Shown here one piece after another: positions 23,409-35,872 of a DNA stretch of 64,000 bases. Source of the stretch: Rotaria socialis. Lineage: Eukaryota; Rotifera; Eurotatoria; Philodinida; Philodinidae. Within the stretch, counting starts at the first letter, position 1. Every line of letters begins with the position of its first letter. Location of the stretch: NCBI GenBank assembly GCA_905331475.1, contig CAJNYU010003361.1:44631-108630 (forward strand). Reading direction: 5' to 3'. Both the position numbers and the translations under genes were made by a program. The notes below the pieces were generated by a model, which saw nothing but the letters and a program-made list of their open reading frames with translations, was not told the DNA's origin and searched no databases.

Positions 23409-26400
23409 GTATGTATCTTTATTTTGTCTCTTAGCAGTTAGTGGGTGAGAAACTCAGACATCGATGATGAAGTGATATTTCAGAATTCGCTGATTTTTTA
23501 TGTTGTAGAGAGCAATGAATTTAGCATTTCGTGAAATTTTGAGCCCGATTGGATTATCCTTTTCAATGTGAAGAATCGAAAAACTAACGGAGTTTCTGAG
23601 GATTTTTAACATTGATTTTTTTACGGGATTTGGGGCCACTTCCTAAAGTAAAAGTGACTTTTCTATGTCAATATGTTAGATTTTTGACTTCTTGTGTTTC
23701 GAACTTTAACTATTGAGGAGTTTTCTTTCTGCATAAAAAGATTCATAAGTTGTCGTGAATCGCATAGGAGCATTGGAAGCCCCTTCGAGAAGCCTATTTT
23801 GTCGTTTTTTCTGTGTTTTTATACCAAGATGTGGGTGAGTCACATTTGATGCGGCAATAACCAATCGTTCTGATATTTTCACTGGTGATAGAGCACATTA
23901 AGTTCTACCACCCAGGGGTATCTTCAAAGGGGAAACAGCTAAAATCTGATTTTTTTGATTTTTGATTTCTTGTTCTGAGTTTTTTCTTGATGTTTTGATT
24001 TTCCTCCTGACTTTTCTAATCTGAAACCAACTGGTTTGAAGCGAAGAAAATCAAAAGAATCAGATTTCAGCTATTTTACTCCAGATTGATGTTTTGAAGA
24101 GCAAAGATTAAAAATTTTATCATTTTCATTGATTTTTCTGATGTTATGTTTTCGATGTTTTTTGATTTTTGTTTTTGATTTAAATCAAAAAAATCAGTTG
24201 TTTCCCCCTTAGATATCTTACAATTTTGCCGATTGAGAAAAGTAAGCATGTTTGATTAAAACATACTTTCTTTTCTTATGGGCCAACCCATATGAGACGC
24301 GACCCAGGTCACAGAAAATCTGCTTAATCAAAGTGTTTAGAATCTGCTCGATTTAGAATACTCTTATAGAGTGAAGAGTTTATGAACTTCCATGCAAACA
24401 GCTTTGAAAAGTATTGCACTTTTTGATTTGTTATAGATGTTTTTCAAAAAGTAGCAAAAATCAGCTTATTGACCAGCTAGGGTCTTCATGAGTTATAGCC
24501 GAGATAAAATTTTCACTTCAAAATAATGAGCTACTAAGCTTTTATGACTCATTCAATATGAGCGAAAATTCGCATTTTAAGCAACTTTGGAACTTCTTCA
24601 CTCGTTAGAGGAGCAAAATGAAGGTCTAGAGTTTTCGCTGGAACTAGCACTTATTGCGATGAAGGTTTCCAAAAAATTTCATTTTTCCATGCCTCTCATT
24701 TTGACCAATAGGATTCTCCGAAAATCGTTTTTTCATGAAAATCGTGATTTTCAGACGGACTTTTGTCTGAAGAAACCCGATTGTTGGAGGAGTGAGTCTT
24801 GGAAGTTGGAAGAGCTATCTGAGCTGTATAACTTCATGCAAAAACCAATCTGCACCATCCAGAAATGGCTTGGAGCAAACTAGTTCCTGTCACTCAGAAG
24901 TCCTTTCACCAAATGACCCTTTTTTTTACAAAATCAGTATTTTGGCATAGGTAGATTTTTAAGAAGATAAGTCCCACAAAGATCGAGCTCATGCTACATT
25001 AAAGAACACTCTGGGTACTAAAACATTTTGTAAAAATCGACTGGACAACTTGTAGAACAGTCTTGTAAATTTTACCACAAAATACTAAAAATGACGCATT
25101 TCAATTAGTGTATACGGCCGTTTAGTCAAAAATTTATAGAACGGATTGATGAGTTGAAATAAATTCTATCCATTTAAAATCTGTGCATCATCCACTATTG
25201 AAATTCATTCAAGAACTCTCTGCACGCCAAGAAAACGTTTTTTTAAATAGCGTTACTGCGTAAACCCTTGGAGGGGGCTGGAATTTTATTGGAAAACCTT
25301 TTTTGTTTAAAAGGAATCTCTTTTGAATGCCAATAGAAGATAATGCGCTGATTTTAAGCGTATAGAATTTATTTCAATACATGGGTCTATGCTATAAACT
25401 TCTGAATGATACTCAATATACAATTATTGAAATGTGTCATTTTTGCTATTTCGTGGTGGAGTTTCCAAGACTGCTCTACAAGCTGTTCAGTCGATTTCGA
25501 CACAATGTTTGAGTTACCATTGTGTTCTTTAATGTAGCATGATTTCAATCTCTGTATGACTGATTTCCTTAGGAATCTACCTATGCCAAAATCATGATTT
25601 TTGCTGAAAACAGTAATTTAGTGAAAAGGCTTCCGAGGCATAGGAATTAGTTGAGCAATTGAATTTTCGATCACAACGAGCATTCCCTGAGGCTAATTCG
25701 TGAGTAATATTGTAGATGTCTTGCGTGATCTATTCATGGACATACAGTGTATGAACTGGCCCAAACAGATTATATCAGCTGCAAGCTGTTTCTGAATGGC
25801 CCACCCTAATTTTTTCATGAATTTGTACAACTCAGATAGCTTTTTACAACTTTCAAGACTCAGCTTGTTAGTTCTAATATGTATAGAATGAAAGAGAGAT
25901 ATACTAACGAGTGAAAGAGACAAACAGTGTCACTGATGTTATGTGAGAGAACGAAGAAAAAGTGAACTTCGTGGGACTCGAACGCACACCTTCCGCTATC
26001 CTGGCAGATGTCCTAACCAGTTAGACTCGAAGAACATCTTAATCTTCGTTTAGCGTTAGTAAGGTACTCTCTAAAAAGAAGGGTATTCTAGGAAACTCAA
26101 AATAGGTTTCCGATAGTACCGAAATTCGGAAACGAATTAAAGGTTTCCGAGATTTCCTTCTTCTCGTTCTACATCGAGAACCGCCAGATTGCTATAGCTC
26201 CGGTCGATCGTTCCGCCCACTGGATGCTGCAGAAACCGACAGAAAAATCACCGTACCCTGTATGAAACACACGATATCGCTGGAACATGGAAGCAGTATC
26301 CCGTCCATAAAATTTTCCGAGTTTTTTCTCATGATTTCCGGTGTATCTTGCCGAAAAACACAGCAAGTTGGTTGGGAAATCATCAAAACAAATCTAGAAA

Positions 26401-29400
26401 GTTTGCGGCCGAAACACTGCTACCATGTTTTAATGATATCATCTGTTTTCCTACAGGACACAGTGGTTTTCAAGCATCTTTACTGTCAGTGTCTCCAGAA
26501 TCCGGTGAAAAGCACGATCGACATGGGATGTTGGATCTAAAAAGAAATAACATATTTCATCAGCTTTAACTATTAAAATCGAACTCACTATTAACATTTG
26601 TTTATCTGCCGTTTGATCTAAACTTAAACAAAACAAGTAACCATCGCCACTCGACTCACTGAACCCACGAATGCACAACGCAGACGTATTTTCTGTAGAT
26701 ACGGATACCGATAGGAACATTATATAAATTTTGTCCGTCAATAGCAATAGAAATTTCAGCCAAATTCTAAATCTAAAAGAAATCAAAACATCAATGTCCA
26801 CATCATCTTCAATTGCTAAACTCCTCTGACGCAGAAAAATATTAGCAGATTATGAGATGATAATATATGCTCAACCAATCTATACCCGAATCCTTAGAAA
26901 AAAAATTTCAATATAAGGATAAAAAGCATCATTTCCGATCAGTCCAGCTTCTGATCGACGGAAGCTAGAATCAAAAGAATGATGACGAATTCCGATTCCT
27001 GGGCATCGATAAACTATTTTAAACTTTCATCAGAATCGGGAACAGAGTAGAAATAAAATGTTGAACTCTGTGATCTGTGGAATGTGGATCAATCCAGGTT
27101 GATCGGAGAAAATGTCCTTCTGAGATATTTTGAACTTGGATCATGTTCTGTTTTCTGAAATATTCAGCATTTTTAGAAGTATGAAAATCTATTACAGATT
27201 GAAAAAAAACGCGGCAACCAATTTTGGTTTTCCAGAATACTTCTTGAATATTCAGTAGGGTTGGAAACATAAAAGGTTTGCGAATAATGGGTTCGGAAAC
27301 CAAAAAGGTATTGTCGCATACCGATTCGAATACCAAGTCAGTTTTTCTGGCAATATTAGTTTCCTAGAATACCCTAAGGGTTTCTGAGAATACAGTTTGG
27401 TTTCAAGCAACAAGAAAAAGGTTTTGTAGAATACCTTAAGGGCATAGAAATCGGTATTGTGGGAAACCTGAGGGTTTTCCAGGTCTCGGAAGTCAAAAGT
27501 GTATTTTTCACAAACGCTTAGAGTTCTCCGAAGCCCTCTCGGAAACGGTTTGGGTTTTGTAGGAAACGTTTTTTTAGAGAGTATAAGTAGGCATCAGAGA
27601 GTGCTACAATATGGATAAAATCTAAGAGCGCCTTTGTTTTCTCCCTGTAGGCGATGTATTAAAGTATAATGAAAGAAACTGTCCTGAAATAGATAGAACA
27701 GTATTGTTTTGTGATAAAAATTAACAGTTCCGTCGTGTTTCACATTTTAATCCAGAAGGGATTGCACTAGCAGCTTTCTCAATGGCTAAAACTGAAAGAT
27801 ATCCTAGGTGATAGAACTTGATGTGCTCTATCACCAGTGAAAATACAGAGCGATTGGTTGTTGCCGCATCAAATGCGAGTAACCGACATTTTGGTATAAA
27901 AACAGAAAAAACGACAAAATAGGCTTTTCGAAGGGACTTCCAATGCTCCTATGCGATTCACGAAAACTTATGAATCTTTTTATGCAGAAAGAAAACTCCT
28001 CAATAGTTAAAGTTCGAAACACAACAAGTCAAAAATCTAACATATTGACATAGAAAAGTCATTTTTACTAAAACAAATGATCTTAAAATCGTTTAACAAA
28101 TGAATACTAAAAATCCTCAAAAATTCCGTTAATATTTCGAGTTTTTGTATTGGAAATGATAATCCAATCGTGCTGAAAATTTCAGGAAACACTAAATTTA
28201 TTGCTCTCCATAACAAAAAAATCAGTGAATTCTGAAATATGACTCCATTGTCGATGTAGTCTGGCGACTGATTTTCTCAGAGACTTACTCTTAAAGCATT
28301 CAGTAATTAATAACCATCTATTGCTTTCTTATAACAATTAAAATTGCTCTTATATTAACAAAGATTTACTATTAGCACTCGAGGCATTAACGCCATCAAA
28401 ATCATGGGTTGCCGTATTTCCAGTGATAGCTGGTATTGGTGTCATCATTGGCTTAGCTATATGGAAACGAACTTTGATCAAACGATGGTGGATAAGCTTA
28501 AGAAATCAAAATACTGGGTAGAAATATTATTTCATGATAGTTTTCATTATCCAATGGCACCTTTTTTAGACAACCGGCAGCTAAACGGTAAAATAGAATG
28601 AAATTCTTGCTTTTTCTTTCCTAGGAATAAAGTGGAAAATATTTTCTGAATCAATGTGTCTATTGTTATAGCAACTTGGCAATATATGAAATTGAAGGGC
28701 AGCGGTGAGCTCTTTTTTTATCATTAGAATTTCTTAAAATAAAAGTTTCTTCTTAGCAAATATTTTTTTTTGATTATTAAATTAATCCTTAAAAACCATA
28801 TCATTTAGACCAAAGCCACTTTCGGACTACATTAATATGACGGACGAAAATATGAAAACCATACATGCTGAATATCAAGTTAGTGAAAAGAATATGACAG
28901 AATAAATAGTGATGTCATTGTATCACCCATTATGTTGCCTGCTAGAAACCACAATATGCCTTTTTGTACAAGTATCATCTAGTTCGCTTTCTAGCAGTTA
29001 ATAATAAAATAAAACGTAGAATGTTTGATATAATTAAAACTAAAAGCGTAATCGTCAACTTAACGAGATTAGCATATATATTTTTCTGTAGACCTTATAT
29101 GAGATCCAAATATTGATTATTATAAACAGGAATTGGAAACAATATCTCCACAATATCGTCAATCATTCTACGAATCTGAGTATGCTTCTTTCGACAGATA
29201 TAAGAATATTCCTGCTCGAGAACTTTGTATGTGAATTGGATTTCTTTTTGAAAAATATAATTCGTATGCTATATTAGGGAGTGCAACTGCTGTTCGATTG
29301 ACTGATTTACATCGAACTTATGATTACATAAATGCAAATGAAATCCATGTAATATAGATTTATTTGAAGAATTTCAAAGAATACATATCTTTGAAAATAG

Positions 29401-30310
29401 GGACTCGGCAGTAAAAACCGATACATTGCTTGTCAGGGTCCATTAGCAAACACTTGTGAAGATTTCTGGGATATGGTTATTCAATATGGTGTAAATAAAA
29501 TAGTCATGCTAACGAAACTTGAAGAACAAAATCCTAATGAACCGGAACAAACTATAGTAATATTGATTATTCTGAAGAAGAAAAAAGAAAATCATTCTCT
29601 TTTAGTCAAAATGCTATCGTTATTTCCCTGAAAAGAACAAAGATAAATTAACATTTAATAGATTATCTGTTCAAGTATTAAATATTGAATCAAAGGCAGA
29701 TATGAATCTAGAAATTCGTCTTCTACTAATTAAAGATGTACTCGATGTATTTTCTTTTTCTTTGGATTATTGAATAGGATTTATTTTTAAGGGTACCAAG
29801 GAATATCGTGTTTTTCATTATTATTTCACTGGTTGGCCAGATTTTAGTACTATTCAACCGAGAGATTTATTGCAGCTTATTGAGTTTATTAATAATCATG
29901 GCGAAATTACAGTCATTCAAGTGGAAAAATCAAATAAAAAATCATTAAATCCGATTGTCGTTCACTGCAGGTTTAAATTTATTTATTAATATTCAATAAA
30001 AAGAAATGAATTTATTATGCTTTTCATTGTATTTTAGTGCTGGTGTTGGCCGAACAGGTACTTATATTGCAGTGGACATTATGATGGGTTTAATTGACCA
30101 ATCAAAAAATCATCTTTCATTAATGAAACTTGATATTATGGGTATTGTTTATCAGTTAAGACAAGATCGAGGGAAAATGGTACAAACTAGGGTAATGATG
30201 CGTGTGATATCTATGCTGGCATTTGTTTTTTCTTTCCTTCTAGGATCAATATGTACTGGTCAATCTTTGTGTAGAGGAATATTTACGACGAACCAATCGA
30301 ATAAATGATG
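22171..30310 (+). CDS. Receptor-type protein tyrosine phosphatase with Thr-rich ectodomain
   Basis: Exons: 22171-22260, 22523-22634, 22749-23408, 28376-28517, 28672-28704, 28809-28878, ~29104-29226, 29278-29348, 29401-29556, 29606-29737, 29792-29970, 30038-30191 and 30244-30310. Order: signal peptide ([20 protein letters not shown]), a short ectodomain, a ~130-residue Thr/Ser stalk likely O-glycosylated, a TM segment ([20 protein letters not shown]), then one PTP domain. PTP signatures: [19 protein letters not shown], the WPD loop as WPDFS, and the P-loop [12 protein letters not shown] with catalytic Cys and Arg. Phases agree everywhere except 28878 to 29104: the DPNIDYY frame is preceded by TGA (29099-29101), so a missing micro-exon or a lesion is possible. 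The last exon after 30310 was not resolved. The third intron (~5 kb) holds a large palindrome. Expected role: dephosphorylation of phosphotyrosine proteins at the plasma membrane. Confidence 0.75.
23020..23408 (+). repeat. Thr-codon microsatellite (ACN)n in the phosphatase ectodomain
   Basis: Long runs of ACT, ACA, ACC and ACG interspersed with AGT. The use of all four Thr codons suggests protein-level conservation of a Thr/Ser stalk rather than a young slippage tract, although the ACAACA end is uniform. The antisense Val/Leu frame across the same region is an artefact of the repeat. Confidence 0.8.
23925..24211. mobile_element. hAT-like element rich in TGATTTTT words, with empty site in the opposite arm
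   Basis: The ends CAAAGGGGAAACA and TGTTTCCCCCTTA are flanked by GGTATCTT and GATATCTT (7 of 8 identical). The interior is packed with TGATTTTTGATT and AAATCAAAAA. The matching position in the right palindrome arm (near 27797-27806) reads GGATATCTT with no insertion, which gives a pre-insertion site. Confidence 0.75.
25965..26034 (-). tRNA. tRNA-like sequence (probable pseudogene or tRNA-derived repeat)
   Basis: Read on the minus strand it shows a D-arm-like TCTAACTGGTTAGGA, an anticodon-type stem TCTGC/GCGGA with a 7-base loop CAGGATA, and a T arm GTGCG-TTCGAGT-CCCAC. Position 33 is A rather than U, the T stem has a mismatch and the acceptor stem pairs in only 5 of 7 positions. It is therefore unlikely to be a working tRNA. 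The box-B-like GTTCGAGTC is well kept. Confidence 0.4.
26067..27581. mobile_element. TA-flanked element saturated with GGAAACC words
   Basis: The termini CTCTCTAAAAA and TTTTTAGAGAG abut TA on each side (26065-26066 and 27582-27583). Near both ends the DNA is dense in GGAAACC/GGTTTCC-like words (26090-26160 and 27230-27570). The interior (~1.1 kb) also shows an inverted pair around 26280-26450. No transposase frame longer than ~115 codons exists and none shows DDE motifs. It is probably a non-autonomous mariner-like element. Confidence 0.6.
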
Positions 30311-30802
30311 GTAAGATATTCTATAAAATTCATGCGGCAGCAGTTTTTAAGCAAAATCTTTTCGAATTCTTACTGCTCCATTGAATCGAGTCTATAAGGA
30401 TTATGTGGATGTCAGAAATATCAACTTCGATCAGATTGCATTTTATGAGACATCTGAAATCCTGTTAGTCACCAAAATATTTGAATGCATCGTTCAGAAT
30501 GTATTTCGTCACTTGAGAACATCTTCAGAATATATTTTAGAAATAAAAAATTGTCTCTTATCTAGTTTTGAAACAAACACAAATATACAAAAATATTTCT
30601 GATCAATTGGCAGGATCATCATCTCGCACTAATCTGGTTCGTAGCAAGAGCGCAATTACATAACTGTGACACCATCGCCTGTGGTCGAACACGATTGTTT
30701 CTATTCAGATTATTTTTGACACAATTTTAATTATTTTCATTTATATGATGATCGCTATAAAAGTTCATAAATCATCACACAATTTGCTTTGTTAACTATC
30801 TT

Positions 30803-30845
30803 GAGGGTGTTGGTATAGATTGAAAGAAGATCCACATCCTGTAAG
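30803..30845. repeat. Telomere-like hairpin, shares its loop with the copy at 45367
   Basis: GAGGGTGTTGGTATAGATTG, then AAAGAAGATCCACATCC. The loop GGTATAGATTGAAAGAAGA is identical in the copy at 45380-45400. Confidence 0.65.
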
Positions 30846-31821
30846 GGTAAGAGCAAGCATATTGTCGTCCATGAATGTCACTAGATGACTACTATCTGTT
30901 TTCGTTTCTTGTTATTGGTTACTGTTATTTCACGTTTTATTGGGCACATTGATATCAGATGTGTTCTTTTATCATCATCCTTGGCTATATTATTTTCAGT
31001 TTTATTACTGCTAATAAAATTTCACCTAACCATCACCATCTATCCTTTGCCATGAGTTCAAAATTCGTTGGATGCGTTTTTATAATAAGATTTCTGATTC
31101 CTTGCTCAAGCCAAGATTTTGATTCGTGTGTGGGTGTTAGAAAATCATTGATATCGTCTGATGCATTATATGATCAACAAAATCAAAAAATGAACCATCT
31201 GATAATCAAGTGTATAATTAAAGTTGAATTCACGTTAAGGCCTTTAACAAAGTAATGTGATTTGTCGATAATAATTTCGGCGAAGATTAAAAAGAGCAGG
31301 CAGTGGTTCTCTGTTGTGGAGTATAGAAAAAATTGTTTTCATCGGATGAATCTATTGATAAGAAAATCTATCTACTTCGCTTCTTTGAAAGAAGAAATCA
31401 ATCGGTGCATGTTTTTCTCTTTTGGATTCATTCCAACAAACCCACTGCCAATACGTTGATAACGTTCACTTTGTTACGCTATCAAAAGCTTGTCTACCTA
31501 CGTGCGTAGTAATGATAGTAGGTCACTTGCTTTACCATATGATTTCTTCCACATTTTGAAATGTTTGAAATGAGCAGTGAAGGACAGCGTAAAAATATTC
31601 TATGTTTAATGATAGTTGAAACAGATATTTTGAATTTGGTAGAGCATTATTCAGTTTTTGTGATTACGGTAGATGACAGAATGAATGATTCAAATAAAAC
31701 TGGATTTTTCTCTATCGTTCTTCTTGAGATCAATCCCATTATGATATGACACTCATTTTCTCTTTGATTGGAAAATATACAGACGTTATGATGCCGATCG
31801 TCATTTTTCAAGGCAAAACTT

Positions 31822-31895
31822 TGAGGATGTGGACTTGTGTGTGGTGTTCGTTCACACAGTAAACCAACCCACCCACTCACACTCTCAACGCATCA
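31822..31895. repeat. Degenerate telomere-like hairpin
   Basis: GAGGATGTGGACTTGTGTGTGG is followed, after a loop, by CCAACCCACCCACTCACACTC. Confidence 0.45.
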
Positions 31896-32938
31896 TTTAC
31901 TATAAACGCCAAACCCGAAATCTTGTTACAAATATTTAGATGATCGATAAGATATTCAGGCATTCGATAAGACACTCAGATATTCGGATACTCGATCCGA
32001 TATTTACACAAGTCATTGAAATTAATAAAATTCCCTCCCACAGTTTGACACGAGAGTAGTCGTGCTCGTGGAATTTTTAATGATTAAAAATGGCATCCAA
32101 AAAAAAGATTATTGTTCTGTGTAACGATGCCTCAAAATACTGAACAGGAAGCAATAGGCAACATTATGTTGCGGAAATCGAATATCTCACTATCGTAACC
32201 AAGATATTCAAGAATTATAAGTTGGAATACCGTAGGTAAAATTCAATACAATACTGTTGTTTACTTTCTTTGATTTACGACAAACGTACAAAAAAGAAGC
32301 AAGGCGAACATCTCGTTGCTTTCCTAATGATATTTAATAATTTAAAGTCTTTTTTTTTGAATCGCTGACACCATGTGTACGACGCACCTTGGTATAGCAA
32401 ATTCACTTTTTGCCAAGTGAAGATTATCATAAAGTTTCTTGTCTTACGAGAGTCAATACAACTGATAAAAGAGTGTATATAAAATTTAATGCAATCCTGT
32501 TTTTTACTTCCTTTTATTTGCCCTATTTTAATATTATTCAGAAAGAAAAGATATGTTCGTCGTGTTTCGATAGGTAAATGGTTCTTATTGCTGATTAAAG
32601 TATATATTTTCTTTTCTATTTGTTCGTCGAAAATCAAAGGAGATAAAAAAATATTCGTTAAGATTTAAAATATCTGAATTCAGATTTCGAGCTTCGCACT
32701 ACTATCATGCACAAGAAGCAGAATAAATCAACATAAAATACCTTCGATCGATTAATGCATTAATCGCATCTGACAAAATTATAATCGCAGTTTTATTAAA
32801 TGAAAATATCATACGCAAGAGAAAACAATAACTAGTCGATATTATCTCATCCTTGGTTTTTCCCAGAAACGAATAACCCCATATTTTTCCTATTAGATGA
32901 CCTTTTTTTATTCTTGTTTGATCTTAATATTTTCGGAG

Positions 32939-33694
32939 CTATTGATTTATCACTACATGTTTCAAGAGCAATCCAAAACTGCACATTAAGCCACATAGGA
33001 ACAGTGTAGCGAAAGTTAGAAACGCAAGAGAGAGCTTTAACACAGCCAGTATGATAAACGCGATCAAAATGGAGACAATAATTATGAGTACAACAGCCAA
33101 TCCAACTTTTCTGTGTCCGACATGAAACGTAAATGCGAAGATAATTGCAAAAAGACCAATTAGACCGGAGCAAAGACCTAATTGATTGAGAACATTGAGT
33201 GATGATTGGTGGCCGATAATCCAGCCATAACACCAAGCAAATGAACCGTTAAAATTTGAAAAATTTCCAACACGACCCGGTTGACAAGGATAACTGGCTA
33301 TCGGTGATGATAGTATGGTTGTATCTGGGAAGATAAAACAGTCCATTAGATACATAGGACACGGTTCATCATCCGTCATAGTTTCAATGGACAGAAAAAG
33401 CCCATTGAATAGTAATACAGGCATCAACGAGAGAATAATACCTGTTACGATAACAAACAGCCATTCGATTTTCGAGTACTGTCTGCATGATTTATTCAAA
33501 ACAATGTCATAAATAACGATAGTCATCGATTCTCTCTGTTTGTCGTGAAAATAGATACCGAATATACGTTCGATTAAAAATAGTTTCGAAGAGTATGGTA
33601 GTAGAAGAACTATGACAATAGTAATCACTATCAAAGCAATAGATATGCCTACGTTTGCACCAACGTAAGCGCTGTACGACCAAGACATCTGCAT
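32939..33694 (-). CDS. Multipass membrane protein, function unknown
   Basis: A single-exon frame of 251 codons with no lesions. Hydrophobic segments lie at residues ~10-35, ~77-102, ~172-192 and a long stretch ~198-247 that could form two helices, so 4-5 TM segments. Between the second and third is an extracellular-type loop with Cys pairs and two N-glycosylation sequons (PCPMYLMDCFIF, NFSNFNGSFAWCYGW). MQMSW could start at the second Met. I do not recognise a named family; I believe similar proteins occur in other bdelloids but cannot verify it. Downstream of the stop is AT-rich DNA. Confidence 0.65.
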   Translation of the reverse strand: MQMSWSYSAYVGANVGISIALIVITIVIVLLLPYSSKLFLIERIFGIYFHDKQRESMTIVIYDIVLNKSCRQYSKIEWLFVIVTGIILSLMPVLLFNGLFLSIETMTDDEPCPMYLMDCFIFPDTTILSSPIASYPCQPGRVGNFSNFNGSFAWCYGWIIGHQSSLNVLNQLGLCSGLIGLFAIIFAFTFHVGHRKVGLAVVLIIIVSILIAFIILAVLKLSLAFLTFATLFLCGLMCSFGLLLKHVVINQ

Positions 33695-34425
33695 GAAAAA
33701 AAAGTAGCTAAATATTCACTAATAACGACAAAATATGTTTGAAGTCGCATTTAATCGATATCTCAACTTATATATGCTTCTCTGTTCTTTTTCTTTTCTA
33801 CAGCCAAACATGCCCGCGAACCTTTGCCAAACCATGATGAAGCTGTTTAATATTGTTCCCTATGACAAAAAAAAATCATAGCGTTATTTTGTAACGTTTG
33901 TCGTAACGATCATCTGGCACATTGGGTATCGCCCTTAATTGTGCAATCGTGATTCTAAGCAAACATGATTAATTAATGGTCTTTTAGTTATCTATTTTTA
34001 TTGAGAACTCAAACAAGCCGAAATCAACTCAATGATGATACATTACTAATTTGAATTTTTAGGTTCTATTTCGATTGGTGCTACTTTATGTGCACATGGA
34101 TTCTTTTTGTTATTCTCCCTACAACGAATCGACGAGTTATCATGGAGTACATTTCACAACATTGAAAAAAAACCATTAGCATATATTCAATCGCATTCTC
34201 TTATCATGATGCATAATTACAAAACGACATTTTGGCTAGAGTCATTATTCATGACGTATCGATACAGCAGCTTATTGGTTTGAGACAGCAAGTTTTTCAT
34301 TTAATCCTGTTTCATTCAAGCTTCGTTCGCTAATACTTTAAACTTTAAAAGATCGGATTTTATAAAAGAGAAAATGATTTTAATAACCTAAATGTAAACG
34401 TAAGTTGATAGTTCAGAAGTACAAG

Positions 34426-34530
34426 TAGGGGTGGCAGTCAGTCTTTATTTGATAAAGTAGATTTCTTTAACTTTAGTTTACCCAGTAAATTAAAGTTAAG
34501 TTAAGTAAAGTAAAAATTTATAATTCAAAT
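34426..34530. mobile_element. One-ended hAT-like fragment with TTTACTTAACTTTAA words
   Basis: Starts TAGGGGTGGCA, followed by many AAGTTAAGTTAAGTAAAGTAAA-type words and their complements. The right end is not found. It is related in start and word type to 15267. Confidence 0.4.
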
Positions 34531-34691
34531 TTTGTCCCATTTCTCACCTCAGCATGATGCATCTATAATGCTACAAACTATCGAAACATTTTCAGTATAC
34601 ATAAGTGGAACCAACACAAGACTAAACTAAAACAATATCGAGTTTTTAAACAATAAAAAAAAGATTCTCTTTTTCGAACTTGATCTCACTG

Positions 34692-34740
34692 TAGGGGTGT
34701 GAGTAAGCTGTAATCAGGCTCAATTCTATACCCACACCTT
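34692..34740. repeat. Telomere-like hairpin, degenerate
   Basis: GTAGGGGTGTGAGT, a ~22-base loop, then ACCCACACCTT. Confidence 0.5.
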
Positions 34741-35089
34741 CAATAAAATTCCAAGTAAGCATATTTTTGCCGTTTATGAAAGATCAGACTACGGGCTATC
34801 TCTCTCCCTACATTCATCTCAATTTCGATCACTCCGATCAAAAACGATTTTATTTTTAGGGAGACGGGGCCTTAACTGTGGAATTGACAAGAACTTTGAT
34901 TATTGTATCGAATCAAAATGACAATTAACATGCAATTCATTCGTATATATATATATAATATGCATTCATTAGCTTGGCTATTTTAAGATATTTTACAATG
35001 AGAAAAACACACCGTACTGATTTTCTCCTATATCCTTAGATATCTAGAAGGAATTGGATCAATACAACATAGTCAATTGAGCCTGCCTT

Positions 35090-35511
35090 CTACTGATCTG
35101 CTTGCTCGATCATCTCATCAACTTCATTCTCCGTTAGTTCGCTGTATTCATTGATCTAAAGAAAACAAAAAGAAAATGTATTAATAAATTGTTTCATGAC
35201 TTTTATTTCTACAAATCATTTAAGCTCAACTACATTTTTTTGTTCGATTTTAATTTTTAGTGAATAAACCGAATGTTGCATGGAGTTCTTCTAAATCATG
35301 TGAATCAATCAATAAAACTGTATTTCATTAGCAGACAATCGCGAACCTTGGAGAAAACAAAAGAGAGAAAAAATCCAAAAAGAGATTTTCTTTTCTTAGC
35401 TTTATAATAAATATTTGTTATTGAAGCTACTTGAACAATATCTTCTGTGCTGACATATCCATTCGAGTGTGTATCTATATGAATGCAAGCTGATTGGAAA
35501 TCGTCAATTTC
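35090..35511 (-). CDS. EF-hand (calmodulin-like) protein, C-terminal exons
   Basis: Two exons join in phase: 35511-35431 (27 codons) and 35155-35090 (21 codons plus TAG). The first carries one EF-hand with loop D-T-H-S-N-G-Y-V-S-T-E-D, where position 12 is Asp rather than the usual Glu. The second reads LTENEVDEMIEQAD, matching the entering helix of the next EF-hand, but stops there. The donor GTAGCT and acceptor TTTCTTTAG are canonical. The 5' exons upstream of 35511 were not resolved. Either a short divergent calcium sensor or a truncated copy. Confidence 0.5.
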
Positions 35512-35853
35512 CTGGTGACAATTCAATAGGTAATGATAAATTCAATTTCTGATTCATTGATTCACTCATTCTCAAAAATATGCAACTATAGATAGCCTAT
35601 ACATTCAGCTCATTTTTTACTTCTGTACGGGTACTTATGTAGCATTTGCATATCTTCTTGGCTTTTTAAAAACAAATATCGCCTACATGCTAAAGAAATA
35701 CGAAAATGATGAGCAGAAGAGAGAAGTACTTTTTTCTCGTCATACGTAAATATATACGATCATAAACAGAAAAAAAAATTACAACAACCTGATATGATCG
35801 TAAACGGTCGCATACGACAACATATACTATCGTTTTATACTGTTTACGGCCCA

Positions 35854-35872
35854 AGGGTGTGGGTGTAGGGTG
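35854..35872. repeat. Telomere-like stretch, one arm
   Basis: AAGGGTGTGGGTGTAGGGT. A short CACACCCTA lies ~130 bases downstream. Confidence 0.45.

Larger units (their letters stand above)
23446..28290. repeat. Large nested palindrome inside a phosphatase intron
   Basis: The outer arms (about 23446-24237 and 27779-28290) are complementary over ~500 bp, and inner arms (about 24640-25215 and 25310-25915) pair around a centre near 25,260. The left outer arm carries a hAT-like insertion (23925-24211) that is absent from the right arm. Between the right arms lie a 1.5 kb TA-flanked element and a tRNA-like sequence. Frames inside (24587-24883, 25693-25923, 27831-28022) are mirror artefacts. Confidence 0.75.
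30311..32938. other. Intergenic DNA
   Basis: No supported gene. Holds the unresolved 3' end of the phosphatase (possibly to ~30600), several telomere-like stretches (30803, 31126, 31822), a run of GATATTCAG/ATTCGATAAG words at 31940-32010, and a degenerate direct pair near 32235 and 32480. Confidence 0.4.
33695..35089. other. Intergenic DNA
   Basis: Holds a one-ended TAGGGGTGGCA fragment (34426), a telomere-like hairpin (34692) and a TA microsatellite near 34945. No supported gene. Confidence 0.45.
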
